Shown: positions 8,040 to 17,324, numbered from the stretch's first letter. The stretch is 64,000 bases of DNA from Mucilaginibacter gossypiicola (GCF_900110105.1 NZ_FOCL01000006.1:310001-374000), one strand, 5' to 3'. Program-made: numbers and translations. The notes: generated by a model not told the origin, from the letters alone.

Positions 8040-10436
8040 GTGCTGAGCATCCTTAAAAAAGAAATAATATCCTACCTCAGTTCGCTGGTAGCCTATGTTA
8101 CCATCGGCGTATTTTTACTGGTGCTTGGTTTATTTTTATGGGTATTTCCTGATTCAAGTATCCTGGAATATGGCTACGCCGGGCTCGAAAGCCTGTTCAG
8201 CACTGCTCCATACCTGTTCATGTTCCTGATCCCGGCCATCACCATGCGTTCCCTTGCCGAAGAGCGTAAGGAGGGAACCTTTGAGCTGCTGTTTACCCGC
8301 CCTTTAAAAGATTGGGAAATAGTACTGGGTAAATACCTTGCCTGTTTATTAATAGTGCTTTTTGCGTTACTGCCTACACTGGTTTATTACTATTCGGTAA
8401 GCGCATTAGGGATGCCGCATGGCAATATTGATACCGGGGCTGTTATTGGCTCATACATTGGTTTGTTTTTATTGGGTGCTGTATTTGTAGGGATAGGTTT
8501 GTTCACCTCATCTATCACCAAAAACCAGATCATCGCCTTTACGATATCCGTTTTCCTGTGTTTCTTTTTTTACAGCGGGTTTGATTCCATCAGTCAGCTG
8601 CTATCCCTGCAGGATCTGGGCTTACAGAATTTAGGCATCACCCAGCACTATGATTCGGTAAGCCGTGGTGTACTGGACACCCGCGATCTGGTTTATTTCA
8701 TCATCACCACCGGTATTTTTATATGGCTTACGCTGTTTGTACTGGCAAAGCAACGCCAAAAAGGTTTGGGCGGTAGTGTGATGATCAGTGTGTTGGGAGT
8801 TTTGGTTTTTCTGGGGATACTATCATCATTTACTTTTACCCGTTTTGATTTTACTGCCGAAAAGCGTTATACCATATCGCCCATTAGCAGGCAAATTATG
8901 GATAAGCTGTCGAAAAAAGTAAAAGTGGTGGTTTATTTGCAGGGAGATAACCTGCCGGGCGGCTTTAAACGCCTGCAAAGTGCCACGCGTGATATGCTGA
9001 GCGATCTGCAAGCTTATAGTAAAGGTAAAATCCAGTTCGAGTTTCGTGACCCGTTGAAAGGTTTAAATAATGATCAGCAGAACGAGGTGATCCAGAATAT
9101 GGCTGCCGAAGGTGTTGAGCCAACCAACCTGAGCGTTAAAACCGATAATGGCGTAACTCAAAAGCTGATATTTCCATCGGCACTGGTTTCTGCCAATGGG
9201 AAGGATATTCCTGTGAAATTGTTACTTAGTCGTATCGGTCTTTCTCCCGATGAAGTGCTGAACAATTCTATCCAAAACCTGGAGTATGCGTTTTCATCAG
9301 CCATAAAGAAGGCCGATAACGGAGGCCGACCGCAAATTGGTTTCACCGAAGGGCACCACGAATTAACAGACCTGCAACTGAACGACGCCATGAAAACCCT
9401 TGCCGAAGGTTTCCAGGTAGGCCGGGTTGATTTGAATGCCATTTCGTTTGCTGATCTGCAAAAGATCAAATTGCTGGTAATAGCCAAGCCCGATCAAAAG
9501 TTCAGCGAGGCAGAGAAATTTAAGCTCGACCAGTACATCATGCACGGAGGCCGGGTACTATGGACTATAGACCAGGTAAGCGCCGAACTGGATAGCTTGC
9601 GCGGGCATGGCGGTGAGCAGCTGGCTTTCCCCAAACAGCTTAACCTGGATGATCAGCTTTTCCGTTATGGCATCCGTATCAACTACGATTTGATAGCTGA
9701 TATGAATTGTTCGCAGATTCCTATCAGTACCGGCAATGTTGGCGGGCAGGCGCAGATCCAGATGCTACCATGGTTGTATTACCCGGTGTTTATTCCGTTA
9801 AGCAAGCATCCGGTAGTGAAAAATTTAGATGGTATCAGCAGCGAGTTTGCAAGCACTATCGATATCCTGGATACCAAAAACGTAAATAAAACGGTACTGC
9901 TCACTTCATCGCCTTATAATAAAAAGCTAACCGCCCCGCATATATTATCATTGCAGGCTTTGGAGCAGGAGCCCAATCCCAAAGAGTTTCAAAGCACACC
10001 TAAAATAACCGGTGTATTGTTGGAAGGCAGTTTTGTAAGCGACTGGCAAAACCGCCCCCTCCCCGAAGGGCTTAAAGAGCAGGTTGCCATACGGCAGCAA
10101 AGTGTGCCTACTAAAATGATAGTGATAAGCGATGGTGATATCTTAAAGAACCAGGTAGGCAGCGATGGTTCGCCTTATCCGCTGGGTTATGATCATTATA
10201 CACATCAAACCTACGGCAATAAAAACCTGCTCCTTAACATAGCCGATTACATGACCGACGATTCGGGACTGATTGCCCTGCGTACCAAGGAAATCAAGAT
10301 CCGCCTATTGGACAGGGCGCGCATCCGCAGCGAAAAAATGTACTGGCAGCTGGTTAATACCATTGCGCCGCTGGTTTTAGTGTTAATATGTGCTATTTTT
10401 CAACATTATTTACGCAGGCAAAAGTATGCCCGTTAA
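8040..10436 (+). CDS. gldFG: Fused gliding-motility ABC permease GldF-GldG
   Basis: A 798-residue membrane protein that combines two Gld subunits. Residues 1 to about 240 are an ABC-2 permease (GldF) beginning LSILKKEIISYLSS, with six hydrophobic segments and the cytoplasmic motif RSLAEERKEGTFELLFTRP. From about residue 250 a GldG part begins with a membrane segment, then RFDFTAEKRYTISP (near 267), a long periplasmic auxiliary domain and a C-terminal membrane anchor (LVLVLICAIFQHY). In Flavobacterium johnsoniae GldF and GldG are separate proteins. GTG at 8040 is preferred over an upstream TTG at 7986, since the promoter lies between them and the GldF N-terminus begins here. Its partner ATPase is GldA at 4611. 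Confidence 0.88.
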   Translation: MLSILKKEIISYLSSLVAYVTIGVFLLVLGLFLWVFPDSSILEYGYAGLESLFSTAPYLFMFLIPAITMRSLAEERKEGTFELLFTRPLKDWEIVLGKYLACLLIVLFALLPTLVYYYSVSALGMPHGNIDTGAVIGSYIGLFLLGAVFVGIGLFTSSITKNQIIAFTISVFLCFFFYSGFDSISQLLSLQDLGLQNLGITQHYDSVSRGVLDTRDLVYFIITTGIFIWLTLFVLAKQRQKGLGGSVMISVLGVLVFLGILSSFTFTRFDFTAEKRYTISPISRQIMDKLSKKVKVVVYLQGDNLPGGFKRLQSATRDMLSDLQAYSKGKIQFEFRDPLKGLNNDQQNEVIQNMAAEGVEPTNLSVKTDNGVTQKLIFPSALVSANGKDIPVKLLLSRIGLSPDEVLNNSIQNLEYAFSSAIKKADNGGRPQIGFTEGHHELTDLQLNDAMKTLAEGFQVGRVDLNAISFADLQKIKLLVIAKPDQKFSEAEKFKLDQYIMHGGRVLWTIDQVSAELDSLRGHGGEQLAFPKQLNLDDQLFRYGIRINYDLIADMNCSQIPISTGNVGGQAQIQMLPWLYYPVFIPLSKHPVVKNLDGISSEFASTIDILDTKNVNKTVLLTSSPYNKKLTAPHILSLQALEQEPNPKEFQSTPKITGVLLEGSFVSDWQNRPLPEGLKEQVAIRQQSVPTKMIVISDGDILKNQVGSDGSPYPLGYDHYTHQTYGNKNLLLNIADYMTDDSGLIALRTKEIKIRLLDRARIRSEKMYWQLVNTIAPLVLVLICAIFQHYLRRQKYAR

Positions 10437-10442
10437 ATTTTC

Positions 10443-10450
10443 TATTTTTG
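10443..10450 (+). promoter_or_regulatory. Candidate -7 element for dnaN
   Basis: TATTTTTG matches the TAnnTTTG consensus exactly and would start a transcript about 14 nt before the dnaN ATG at 10470. No good TTTG lies 19 nt upstream, so only the -7 half is supported. It sits in the 33-nt gap after gldFG, which would give dnaN its own transcript. Confidence 0.4.
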
Positions 10451-10469
10451 ATAGATTAATTACAACCAT

Positions 10470-11594
10470 ATGAGATTTATTGTTTCTACCTCAACATTAC
10501 TCAAACAACTGCAATCGGTAAGTGGTGCGTTAAGCAGCAGTACTGTGCTGCCGATACTGGAAAACTTTTTGTTCGAGATAAAGGATGGGAACTTGACCAT
10601 TTCTGCTACCGACCTGCAAACCAGCATGACCACCTCTTTACCGGTTGAGGCTAAAGAGAACGGCAGGATTGCTATCCCGTCGCGTATATTGTTAGAGACC
10701 CTGAAATCATTACCAGAGCAGCCTGTTGCTTTTTCGGTTGATGATAAAACCTTCGCCATTGAAATAAATGCCGGCGATGGTAAATACAAACTGAGTGGCG
10801 AAAACGGTGAGGATTTTCCAAAGATCCCTGTTGTTGAAAACGCTTCATCAGTAAACCTGCCTGCTTCAGTTTTAGCCGAAGCTATCAACAAAACCATTTT
10901 CGCGGTAAGTAATGACGAGCTTCGCCCGGCCATGACAGGTGTTTACTGTCAGCTAAGCACATCGGCACTTACTTTTGTTGCTACCGATGCACACAAACTG
11001 GTTCGTTACCGCCGTAAAGATGCAAAGGCTGCAAGTACTACGTCGTTCATCCTGCCTAAAAAAGCTTTAACCCTGCTTAAATCATCATTACCAAGCGATG
11101 ATGTGAATGTTTCGGTTGAGTATAACACCACCAGCGCATTCTTTAAGTTTGGCAATATTAACCTGGTATGTCGGTTAATTGATGAGCGTTATCCTGATTA
11201 TGAAGCGGTTATCCCACAAAATAACCCTAATAAATTAAATATCGACAGGCTTACCTTCCTGGGTTCGTTAAACCGTGTGGCTATTTACGCTAACAAAACT
11301 ACCCACCAGGTAAGGCTTAAAATAAATGGCAGCGAGTTAAATATCTCGTCAGAAGATATTGACTTTGCTAACGAGGCCCACGAGCGTTTAAGCTGCCAAT
11401 ATGAAGGCGAAGACATGGAAATTGGCTTCAATGCAAGATTTTTAATAGAAATGTTGAAGAATTTAAGTTGCGAAGAAGTATCTTTGGAGATGTCAACTCC
11501 AAACCGTGCCGGCTTATTGCTGCCACAAGGCGGAGATGAGAATGAAGATGTGCTGATGCTGGTTATGCCGGTTATGCTCAATAGCTATGCTTAA
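10470..11594 (+). CDS. dnaN: DNA polymerase III beta subunit (sliding clamp)
   Basis: A 374-residue full-length beta clamp, starting MRFIVSTSTLLKQLQSVSGA and ending LMLVMPVMLNSYA. Three repeated clamp domains of about 120 residues can be followed: the first ends near the 'NGRIAIPSRILLETLKSLPE' region, the second contains 'LRPAMTGVYCQL...ATDAHKLVRYR', and the third carries the hydrophobic partner-binding pocket ending in VMPV. As a dimeric ring on DNA it tethers the replicative polymerase and other clamp-binding proteins. It follows gldFG closely and is not next to dnaA here. A good intrinsic terminator follows at 11624. Confidence 0.97.
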   Translation: MRFIVSTSTLLKQLQSVSGALSSSTVLPILENFLFEIKDGNLTISATDLQTSMTTSLPVEAKENGRIAIPSRILLETLKSLPEQPVAFSVDDKTFAIEINAGDGKYKLSGENGEDFPKIPVVENASSVNLPASVLAEAINKTIFAVSNDELRPAMTGVYCQLSTSALTFVATDAHKLVRYRRKDAKAASTTSFILPKKALTLLKSSLPSDDVNVSVEYNTTSAFFKFGNINLVCRLIDERYPDYEAVIPQNNPNKLNIDRLTFLGSLNRVAIYANKTTHQVRLKINGSELNISSEDIDFANEAHERLSCQYEGEDMEIGFNARFLIEMLKNLSCEEVSLEMSTPNRAGLLLPQGGDENEDVLMLVMPVMLNSYA

Positions 11595-11623
11595 GTGTAA
11601 ACTTAAATTATAAATCCAAAACT

Positions 11624-11655
11624 AAGTCCGGTAACATAAAACCGGACTTTTTTTG
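11624..11655 (+). terminator. Intrinsic terminator after dnaN
   Basis: AAGTCCGGT (11624-11632) pairs perfectly with ACCGGACTT (11641-11649) around an 8-nt loop and is followed by a T-run. Confidence 0.85.
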
Positions 11656-11708
11656 TTCAGCACCCAATACCAAAAATTACAGTAAGCAGTTATAGCTTAT
11701 AATTGTAT

Positions 11709-12404
11709 ATGAATATTAAGGTTAAAGCTTTATTGATCATCATAGCCATAACAGGCTACCTTACGTCCTGCAAAAAAAACAACGATAAGCCCGATGCGGT
11801 AGATTCGTCAACATCAACGTTAAATGTTATTAATGCTACTTTTAACAATGTGAACGTTTACCTTAATGGCATAAGGGTAAACAATACAACAACTTTTTAT
11901 CCGGGAGGTACACTTGGTTATTTTTCGATAAAAGCAGGTACACAAAACTATTCGGTTAAGTTAGATGGGCCTAATAACCCGAACCCGTTGTTTAGCCTGC
12001 CTTTAACTTTAAGTAAGGATTCGGTGTATTCATTTTACATAGGCGGTAATTCAACAGACCAGGTTTTTAAAACTACCGATGTATTGGTTGCCGATACAGG
12101 CAGTTCTCCAAAAGCAAAGATCAGGTTTGTAAATGCTTCGCCCGATGCCGGGAATATAAGTGTACATTTTGAAGGTACAACGGCTGCCTTAGATACCGAA
12201 AAAGTAAAGGATCTTGCTTTTAAAGGTACCTCAACTTTTTATTTGGTAGCGCCGGGAGAGCATAATATGGCGATGCATTCGGCGACGTTTCCGGGTACTA
12301 TTGTAAGGGATACGGTGTCACTAACTGCCGGCAAGATATACACCTACTACGGTTATGGTAATAAAAGTAGCGGTTTGGCAACAGGCCTGTTCACTAATCA
12401 ATAA
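11709..12404 (+). CDS. DUF4397-domain lipoprotein
   Basis: A 231-residue predicted lipoprotein: an N-terminal hydrophobic segment with the lipobox ITGYLTSC followed by KKNNDKP. The body has the DUF4397 pattern: 'LNVINATFNNVNVYLNGIRV', then a second unit 'AKIRFVNASPDAGNISVHFEG' ending in an aromatic-rich strand (TYYGYGN). DUF4397 units are beta sandwiches of unknown ligand, common in Bacteroidetes surface lipoproteins. The ATG at 11709 is chosen over an in-frame TTG at 11703. The next gene, 8 nt downstream, encodes a second member, so the two are almost certainly one operon. Confidence 0.82.
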   Translation: MNIKVKALLIIIAITGYLTSCKKNNDKPDAVDSSTSTLNVINATFNNVNVYLNGIRVNNTTTFYPGGTLGYFSIKAGTQNYSVKLDGPNNPNPLFSLPLTLSKDSVYSFYIGGNSTDQVFKTTDVLVADTGSSPKAKIRFVNASPDAGNISVHFEGTTAALDTEKVKDLAFKGTSTFYLVAPGEHNMAMHSATFPGTIVRDTVSLTAGKIYTYYGYGNKSSGLATGLFTNQ

Positions 12405-12412
12405 TTACATTA

Positions 12413-13153
12413 ATGGCTAATAAAAATAAAAGCAAGGTACTGGTTTCGTTTTTTGTAGCTGTGATATTCGGCCTTGTTGTTTGTGCTGTCTCATCATGCG
12501 GTAAGGGGGGCAATGCATCATCGGTAGGCCTTAATACCGGGCTTCAGATAGTTAATTTGAGCCCTGATATTCAACCGGTATACCTTTATCAGCATTATAT
12601 CAGGTATAGCACCACTACTTATACTTATCCAAACAGTTCGGGTTATTTTTACCTTTCAACGCTTGAACCGCCTTTGCAATTGCGTACGGCAACTGCGGCT
12701 CCGGTAATTTTGCTTCAGTTTGATACTACGCTTAAGGCCAACAGGAAGTACACCATGTTTATAACCGGCTTCAGAAAAGATAGCTCATTTGTGAGTTCAT
12801 TTATAGTATCAGATAGTACAAGCCTGCCAACAATAGGAAAGGGAAAAGTGAGGTTTGTGCATGCTTCGCCTAATACAGCTACGCTGGATTTGCGGGCTAA
12901 CGACACACTTGTTGTAAGTGGTACTGCGTATAACAAGGTATCCAAATATGTTGAGCTTACTGCAGGTAACTATAACTTTACCATCACTACAACCCGAACG
13001 CCTACCAAAATTGAAACAACCCTGCAAAATATAACTATACAAGACGGGCGCGCCTATACCATTTACACCAAAGGCATTGTTGGCAGTGCCGACTCCCTGG
13101 CTTTTGGTGCAGGGGTACTTACTAATAATCTGCTTAGTAAGACACTTCAATAG
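12413..13153 (+). CDS. DUF4397-domain lipoprotein, second tandem copy
   Basis: A 246-residue predicted lipoprotein with the lipobox VCAVSSC (cysteine near residue 29) followed by GKGGNASS. Two repeated halves match the preceding gene: 'LQIVNLSPDIQPVYLYQHYIRY' and 'GKVRFVHASPNTATLDLRAN'. The last strand ends AYTIYTKGIVGSADSLAFG. It starts 8 nt after its paralogue. The pair has diverged strongly, which suggests an old duplication and different partners. Surface or periplasmic location is inferred from the lipobox only. Confidence 0.8.
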   Translation: MANKNKSKVLVSFFVAVIFGLVVCAVSSCGKGGNASSVGLNTGLQIVNLSPDIQPVYLYQHYIRYSTTTYTYPNSSGYFYLSTLEPPLQLRTATAAPVILLQFDTTLKANRKYTMFITGFRKDSSFVSSFIVSDSTSLPTIGKGKVRFVHASPNTATLDLRANDTLVVSGTAYNKVSKYVELTAGNYNFTITTTRTPTKIETTLQNITIQDGRAYTIYTKGIVGSADSLAFGAGVLTNNLLSKTLQ

Positions 13154-13174
13154 TGCCGTTTTGTTTAATATTTA

Positions 13175-13182
13175 TATTTTTG
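13175..13182 (+). promoter_or_regulatory. Candidate -7 element for the dedA-family gene
   Basis: TATTTTTG is an exact match to TAnnTTTG, 17 nt upstream of the GTG start at 13199. The nearest TTTG (13160-13163) is only 11 nt upstream, too close for the standard spacing, so the -33 half is not supported. Confidence 0.35.
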
Positions 13183-13198
13183 GGCAAAAATTTAGCCT

Positions 13199-13849
13199 GT
13201 GGAAGTAATAAAAAGCATAATCGACTTTGTACTGCATATTGATAAGCACCTTGTGCAAATAACCAGCACTTACCAGGGGTGGACCTACCTTATCCTGTTC
13301 CTGATCATTTTTGCCGAAACAGGTTTAGTTATCTTTCCTATTCTTCCCGGCGATTCACTGCTGTTTGCTGCAGGTGCCCTTATTGCCGGCGGTAATTCTG
13401 GTTTGGATATCTGGGTATTAGGCCTCATTTTAATTGCTGCATCTTTTATTGGTAATACAGTAAATTATTTTGTTGGCAATTATCTCGGCGTTAAAGTATT
13501 TAAAGAAGAAAACAAGGTTCTGAAACTGGAATACTATCTTAAAACACAGGCCTTTTTTGATAAACATGGTGGCAAAGCGGTTATCTTTAGCAGGTTTATG
13601 CCCATCATTCGTACCATAGCACCTTTTGTGGCAGGAGTTGGTAAGATGCCTTTTTTAAGATATAGCCTTTACAATATCATAGGCGGCGCTTCATGGATCA
13701 TTGTGTTCCTGTTTGCAGGCTATAAATTAGGCCAGGTAGATATCATAGCTAAAAACTTTTCGCTGGTAGGTGTGATCATTATCCTGGTATCAATATTGCC
13801 GCCAATTTTTGCAGCTGTAAAAAGCCGTACTGCCAAGAATCCGGCTTAA
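13199..13849 (+). CDS. DedA-family membrane protein (undecaprenyl-phosphate/lipid flippase type)
   Basis: A 216-residue integral membrane protein of the DedA/SNARE-associated family. Diagnostic segments are 'ETGLVIFPILPGDSLLFAAG' near residues 39-58, and 'FSRFMPIIRTIAPFVAG' near 124-140, the re-entrant loop with its conserved arginines and proline. Several DedA members translocate undecaprenyl phosphate or phospholipids and support proton-motive-force homeostasis; which role applies here is unknown. It begins with GTG at 13199. It stands alone after the DUF4397 pair and converges with the TapB-like gene. Confidence 0.88.
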   Translation: MEVIKSIIDFVLHIDKHLVQITSTYQGWTYLILFLIIFAETGLVIFPILPGDSLLFAAGALIAGGNSGLDIWVLGLILIAASFIGNTVNYFVGNYLGVKVFKEENKVLKLEYYLKTQAFFDKHGGKAVIFSRFMPIIRTIAPFVAGVGKMPFLRYSLYNIIGGASWIIVFLFAGYKLGQVDIIAKNFSLVGVIIILVSILPPIFAAVKSRTAKNPA

Positions 13850-13865
13850 TCATAAAAATATTATT

Positions 13866-13895
13866 CCTTGATGCTGTTAATTGATGGCATCAAGG
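13866..13895 (-). terminator. Terminator hairpin overlapping the tapB-like 3' end
   Basis: CCTTGATGC (13866-13874) and GCATCAAGG (13887-13895) pair perfectly around 12 nt. On the minus strand the hairpin is followed by an AT-rich run (AATAATATTTTTATG). The stop codon of the minus-strand gene falls within the hairpin. Confidence 0.5.
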
Positions 13896-14554
13896 ATCAT
13901 AGTTCCCATCAGTTTATCGCCCCTATAGGTTTCGGATTTAACAAAACGGCCGAGCTTTGGACTATACCACTCGGTTACATGAAAGTTAAAGGGAATGCCA
14001 ATGCCCATCATTTTCATTTTGGTAGTAGCATCATAGCTTATTTGTAAACAGTCAAAGCTGCCTGCATTGGTAGTTATGGTTTCGGCTTGCCCCACTTTGC
14101 GGTTTTTAATATCCATTTGCAGGTTGGCCATTGGTGCGCCGCCACTTCCCATATCAATAGTAACTGAGCCATCATCTAAAGTTTGCCCGGCGTGCATATC
14201 GGTAGGGTAGGTGAGGTACTTAGCTTCGCCACTTACCTGCATATTGCCTTTCATGTTTGCGGCGGGTACAAATGATTTCATATCTACCTTTATGGTATTG
14301 CCGTCGCATATCATTTCAGAATCGCCGCTACCTATAGGTTTTCCATTTTTGTCGTTTATTTCGGCGTGTACTGTAACCGTTGTGGCATCTTTTTTAGTGG
14401 TAGTATAAACGGCAGTCATCTGTTGTTTGCCCTTGGCATCCTGGTTTATGTAAGTGAGCTTTTTGCCGTTAACGTTGTTTACAAACTGGCTGCAATTTTG
14501 AGCGATTGCCGCTTTGCAGCAGAGTATCATTAATATGAAAAATAATTTCTTCAT
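13877..14554 (-). CDS. TapB-family exported protein (DUF3108-like)
   Basis: A 225-residue exported protein with the signal peptide MKKLFFILMILCCKAAIAQ. The mature part is a predicted beta-rich protein with features of the TapB/DUF3108-like family: 'GKKLTYINQDAKGKQQM...', 'GDSEMICDGNTIKVDM', 'AGSFDCLQISYD' and the late motif 'TEWYSPKLGRFVKSETYRG', in which the aspartate/cysteine and the WYS..LG segment are typical. It likely sits in the periplasm or outer membrane. Function is not established for this family outside a few cases. Confidence 0.7.
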   Translation of the reverse strand: MKKLFFILMILCCKAAIAQNCSQFVNNVNGKKLTYINQDAKGKQQMTAVYTTTKKDATTVTVHAEINDKNGKPIGSGDSEMICDGNTIKVDMKSFVPAANMKGNMQVSGEAKYLTYPTDMHAGQTLDDGSVTIDMGSGGAPMANLQMDIKNRKVGQAETITTNAGSFDCLQISYDATTKMKMMGIGIPFNFHVTEWYSPKLGRFVKSETYRGDKLMGTMILDAIN

Positions 14555-14652
14555 AGCGTAATAATTTAAAGTGGATGATTAACGCTAAGTTGCAGAAAAT
14601 GCCATGCGTAAACAATGTTGCTACTACCCGTCTTTATTTCGGTTTTTACGTA

Positions 14653-15615
14653 TTAATGGTTAACTACCAGTGTTTTGCCAGTTCGGTACAACAGCTCCTC
14701 TTGCTTAAGCTGAGCCCTTTGCTCATCCGTTAAAGGTTTTGCAATAAGCTTATTTAAATCCGGCTGCCCGGCATCAACCCAGGCCGAATACCAAAAACTC
14801 CCTACAGAAAGTATGGACGCCCGCATTTGTCTCGCAATCATCCCCCTCAACATTCTGTTATAGGCCGTGCTATAAGCGGCAGAGTAATCAGTAACCTGTT
14901 TTTTACCATGCTGTACCAACTCGTACTTTTTATCCTGGGGATAGGTTTTGCTTAAGAGACGTTCAAAGCGCAAAACAGTGTCAACGCGTTTATAAGTAGC
15001 TCTACAGATACGGAACGCCTCATTAAGTGGGTTGTCTACATAGCGGGCCTTGCCAACGAAGTAGTTGTAATGATCGGCAAATAATTCGGGCAGGCGGCTT
15101 TCCCAAAGGGCATGAATACCGGTTTGCCCTGTGAGCTGCCCGTTGTAATTTTGGGTGAGGTGCAGTGGCACATGGGCATCGGCAATATAATGCCCTAAGT
15201 ATGCCGAAGCATTAAGTATATCGGTAGTATCATGCGCTTTGAAGGCCCGGATCAGCCTATAATATTGGTATTGAATAGCCCAAGGAACAGTGCCGTATTT
15301 AATGATGGTATCTTTGGAATACTTGGCGACGGCGTCCTTCCACTTTTTAGGCATGGCCTCAAATGGCTTTTTGCCATAATGGTCGGCATCAAAGAAATGC
15401 CGGGGCGCTTCTGACGAGTCGACATAGCGGCGTTTATCCGCACTCACGGCATGTTCGGTTATGTAATCGATATTGGCCTTGTAGAAACCGGCCATTGCCT
15501 TAGGAAGCGTGAAAACAGCCAACCGGTTAATGCGGTAATGCGCAAAGAACCCCCATGATGAGCATAACATGATTAAACAGATACCTGTTATGCTTAAAAT
15601 TATACGGCGGTTCAT
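14653..15615 (-). CDS. Zinc-dependent phospholipase C / S1-P1 nuclease-like protein
   Basis: A 320-residue exported protein with an N-terminal membrane/signal segment and then WGFFAHYRIN: the mature N-terminal tryptophan and histidine are zinc ligands in this fold. Further ligands are visible in 'APRHFFDADHY', 'LGHYIADAHVPLH' and 'GIHALWESRLPE', giving the His/Asp set of the trinuclear zinc site shared by phospholipase C and S1/P1 nucleases. The active site therefore looks complete. It should act in the periplasm or outside on phosphodiester bonds; whether lipid or nucleic acid is the substrate cannot be decided. It lies 35 nt downstream of the MutS-like gene. Confidence 0.8.
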   Translation of the reverse strand: MNRRIILSITGICLIMLCSSWGFFAHYRINRLAVFTLPKAMAGFYKANIDYITEHAVSADKRRYVDSSEAPRHFFDADHYGKKPFEAMPKKWKDAVAKYSKDTIIKYGTVPWAIQYQYYRLIRAFKAHDTTDILNASAYLGHYIADAHVPLHLTQNYNGQLTGQTGIHALWESRLPELFADHYNYFVGKARYVDNPLNEAFRICRATYKRVDTVLRFERLLSKTYPQDKKYELVQHGKKQVTDYSAAYSTAYNRMLRGMIARQMRASILSVGSFWYSAWVDAGQPDLNKLIAKPLTDEQRAQLKQEELLYRTGKTLVVNH

Positions 15616-15650
15616 GAAGGTAAAGATGCAATTTAAAGAGGGAGTTTTAA

Positions 15651-17324
15651 TTACAAATTGTACTTCTCTCTCAATTGGCTGCTTACTTTATTGGCGTCAT
15701 CAATAATACTCTCCGGAAATCCGACACCTTTTAATACTGCAATGCCATTTCGGTTTTTAAGCAGGCCTTCTTTGATTTTATAATCAAATACCAGCCGGTT
15801 GTCACCAATTACTTCCTCAAAAGAGAAAACTTTATAATCGCTGCCCAGTAATTCGGCCAGCTCGAGATCGTGTGTTGATACAAACACGAAGCTTTGATTT
15901 TGAATAAGATAGGTCAATACTGCTTTTGCCGCGGCTATGCGTTCGATGGTATTTGTGCCCCTGAAAATTTCGTCGATGATCACGAGGCTGTTAACGGGTT
16001 TGCTGGCCATAGCCTGGGTAACTATATTTTTAACTGCCAATGCCTCGGCCTGGAAGTAGCTTTTGTTGTCGCCCAGATCATCTGTCATATCAATGCTGGT
16101 AAATATTTTAAGCGGTGGGGCATTGTAAACCGTAGCAAAACTGGTATTAATAGTTTGTGACAGCAGGGCATTGATAGCGATGGCCCTTATGAAAGTGGTT
16201 TTGCCCGACATATTGGAGCCGGTTACCAAAACACCCCGGGCGTTATCGATAGAAATGGAATTTGATACACAGTTTTCAATGAGGGGATGGTAAAGATCGT
16301 TAATAATGATATTGGTATTGCCGGTTGTTAGCTGCGGTATACAATAATGAGCTGCACCATCCCGTACCGATTGGATAGCAATGGCAACATCTACTTCGGC
16401 AACCGCTTCGTAAATAACTTTTATATCGGTAAGATATTTGTTCACCTTGCTGATGGATTTTATAAATACCATCGGCTCAATAAGCAGGAACATTTTCAGC
16501 CATTCGGTTACCAGGTAATAAATATCGGTAGGGTCAATAGCCGCTTTGTTTTGCAGGGTAATATAATTTAACGACTTTTTGAGTTTACCCATGTTAGCTA
16601 TACTGAGTTTTGTGTTTTCATCATCCCTGAGCAGGTTGTGGTTTTTAAGCCAGTTTGATACCTTGAATAAAACCAGCAGTTGTGGTAACGAGTGCGTGTA
16701 ATTCAGCATCTGGGTTTTATTGCTGTAGTGAATAACTACATTGGCTACCATTAAAACCAGCAATAGCATAAACATAAATTGATTTGGGACTACAAAAAGA
16801 CTGAATGCTACCCCGATGATCAAGAACGGCGCTATGCTGATATAAAAATTACCGATAGCCGGAAATATTGAATAGTGTGGTTTCCCGAAGAGTTCGGGCA
16901 GGTAATAGGCATCATTATTTCCTAATTCGGATAGTTTAAGTTCCGCGGTTTCTCTCAGTTCCTTATTAGCCGTTGTAAGTTTTATTCTTTGTTCAAGTTT
17001 CTCAAAATAATCAGCTGAAATTTGTGGCGAATGCAACTGCTTATATAAGTATTGCTGACCAGGTTTAGAGTTGGTACGGTCGATGTGTTCAAATACGCTG
17101 TCGATATCCAGATCGGTCGCAGTATCTGGCGAGATTTCACTTGCGCCGCCATAAGCTGTTAAATAACTGCTGATCGGTTTGAAGTTTCTGCCGGCTATTA
17201 TAGGCTTGCCCCAGCGTTCCTTTATTTCGGCAAGTTTCTTTTTTTGTTGGGATTTGCTTTTTAAATGGCTTATTAAGATAAATATAAAAGGCAGCAGTAT
17301 GACGATAATGATCCAATATATCAT
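15651..17324 (-). CDS. Membrane-anchored MutS-family ATPase
   Basis: A 557-residue protein whose last 220 residues are a MutS domain V ATPase: Walker A GSNMSGKTT, Walker B LVIIDEIFRGTN, and the FVSTHDLELAEL switch. A lever/clamp-like helical region precedes it. There is no mismatch-recognition domain I and no Smr nuclease domain. Instead there is an N-terminal membrane segment (residues 2-19) and a second strongly hydrophobic stretch of about 50 residues in the middle (AIGNFYISIAPFLIIG... to MLLLVLMVANVVIHY). Such proteins are widespread in Bacteroidetes and are annotated as mismatch repair proteins, but membrane insertion argues for another DNA-related or signalling role. Confidence 0.85.
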   Translation of the reverse strand: MIYWIIIVILLPFIFILISHLKSKSQQKKKLAEIKERWGKPIIAGRNFKPISSYLTAYGGASEISPDTATDLDIDSVFEHIDRTNSKPGQQYLYKQLHSPQISADYFEKLEQRIKLTTANKELRETAELKLSELGNNDAYYLPELFGKPHYSIFPAIGNFYISIAPFLIIGVAFSLFVVPNQFMFMLLLVLMVANVVIHYSNKTQMLNYTHSLPQLLVLFKVSNWLKNHNLLRDDENTKLSIANMGKLKKSLNYITLQNKAAIDPTDIYYLVTEWLKMFLLIEPMVFIKSISKVNKYLTDIKVIYEAVAEVDVAIAIQSVRDGAAHYCIPQLTTGNTNIIINDLYHPLIENCVSNSISIDNARGVLVTGSNMSGKTTFIRAIAINALLSQTINTSFATVYNAPPLKIFTSIDMTDDLGDNKSYFQAEALAVKNIVTQAMASKPVNSLVIIDEIFRGTNTIERIAAAKAVLTYLIQNQSFVFVSTHDLELAELLGSDYKVFSFEEVIGDNRLVFDYKIKEGLLKNRNGIAVLKGVGFPESIIDDANKVSSQLREKYNL

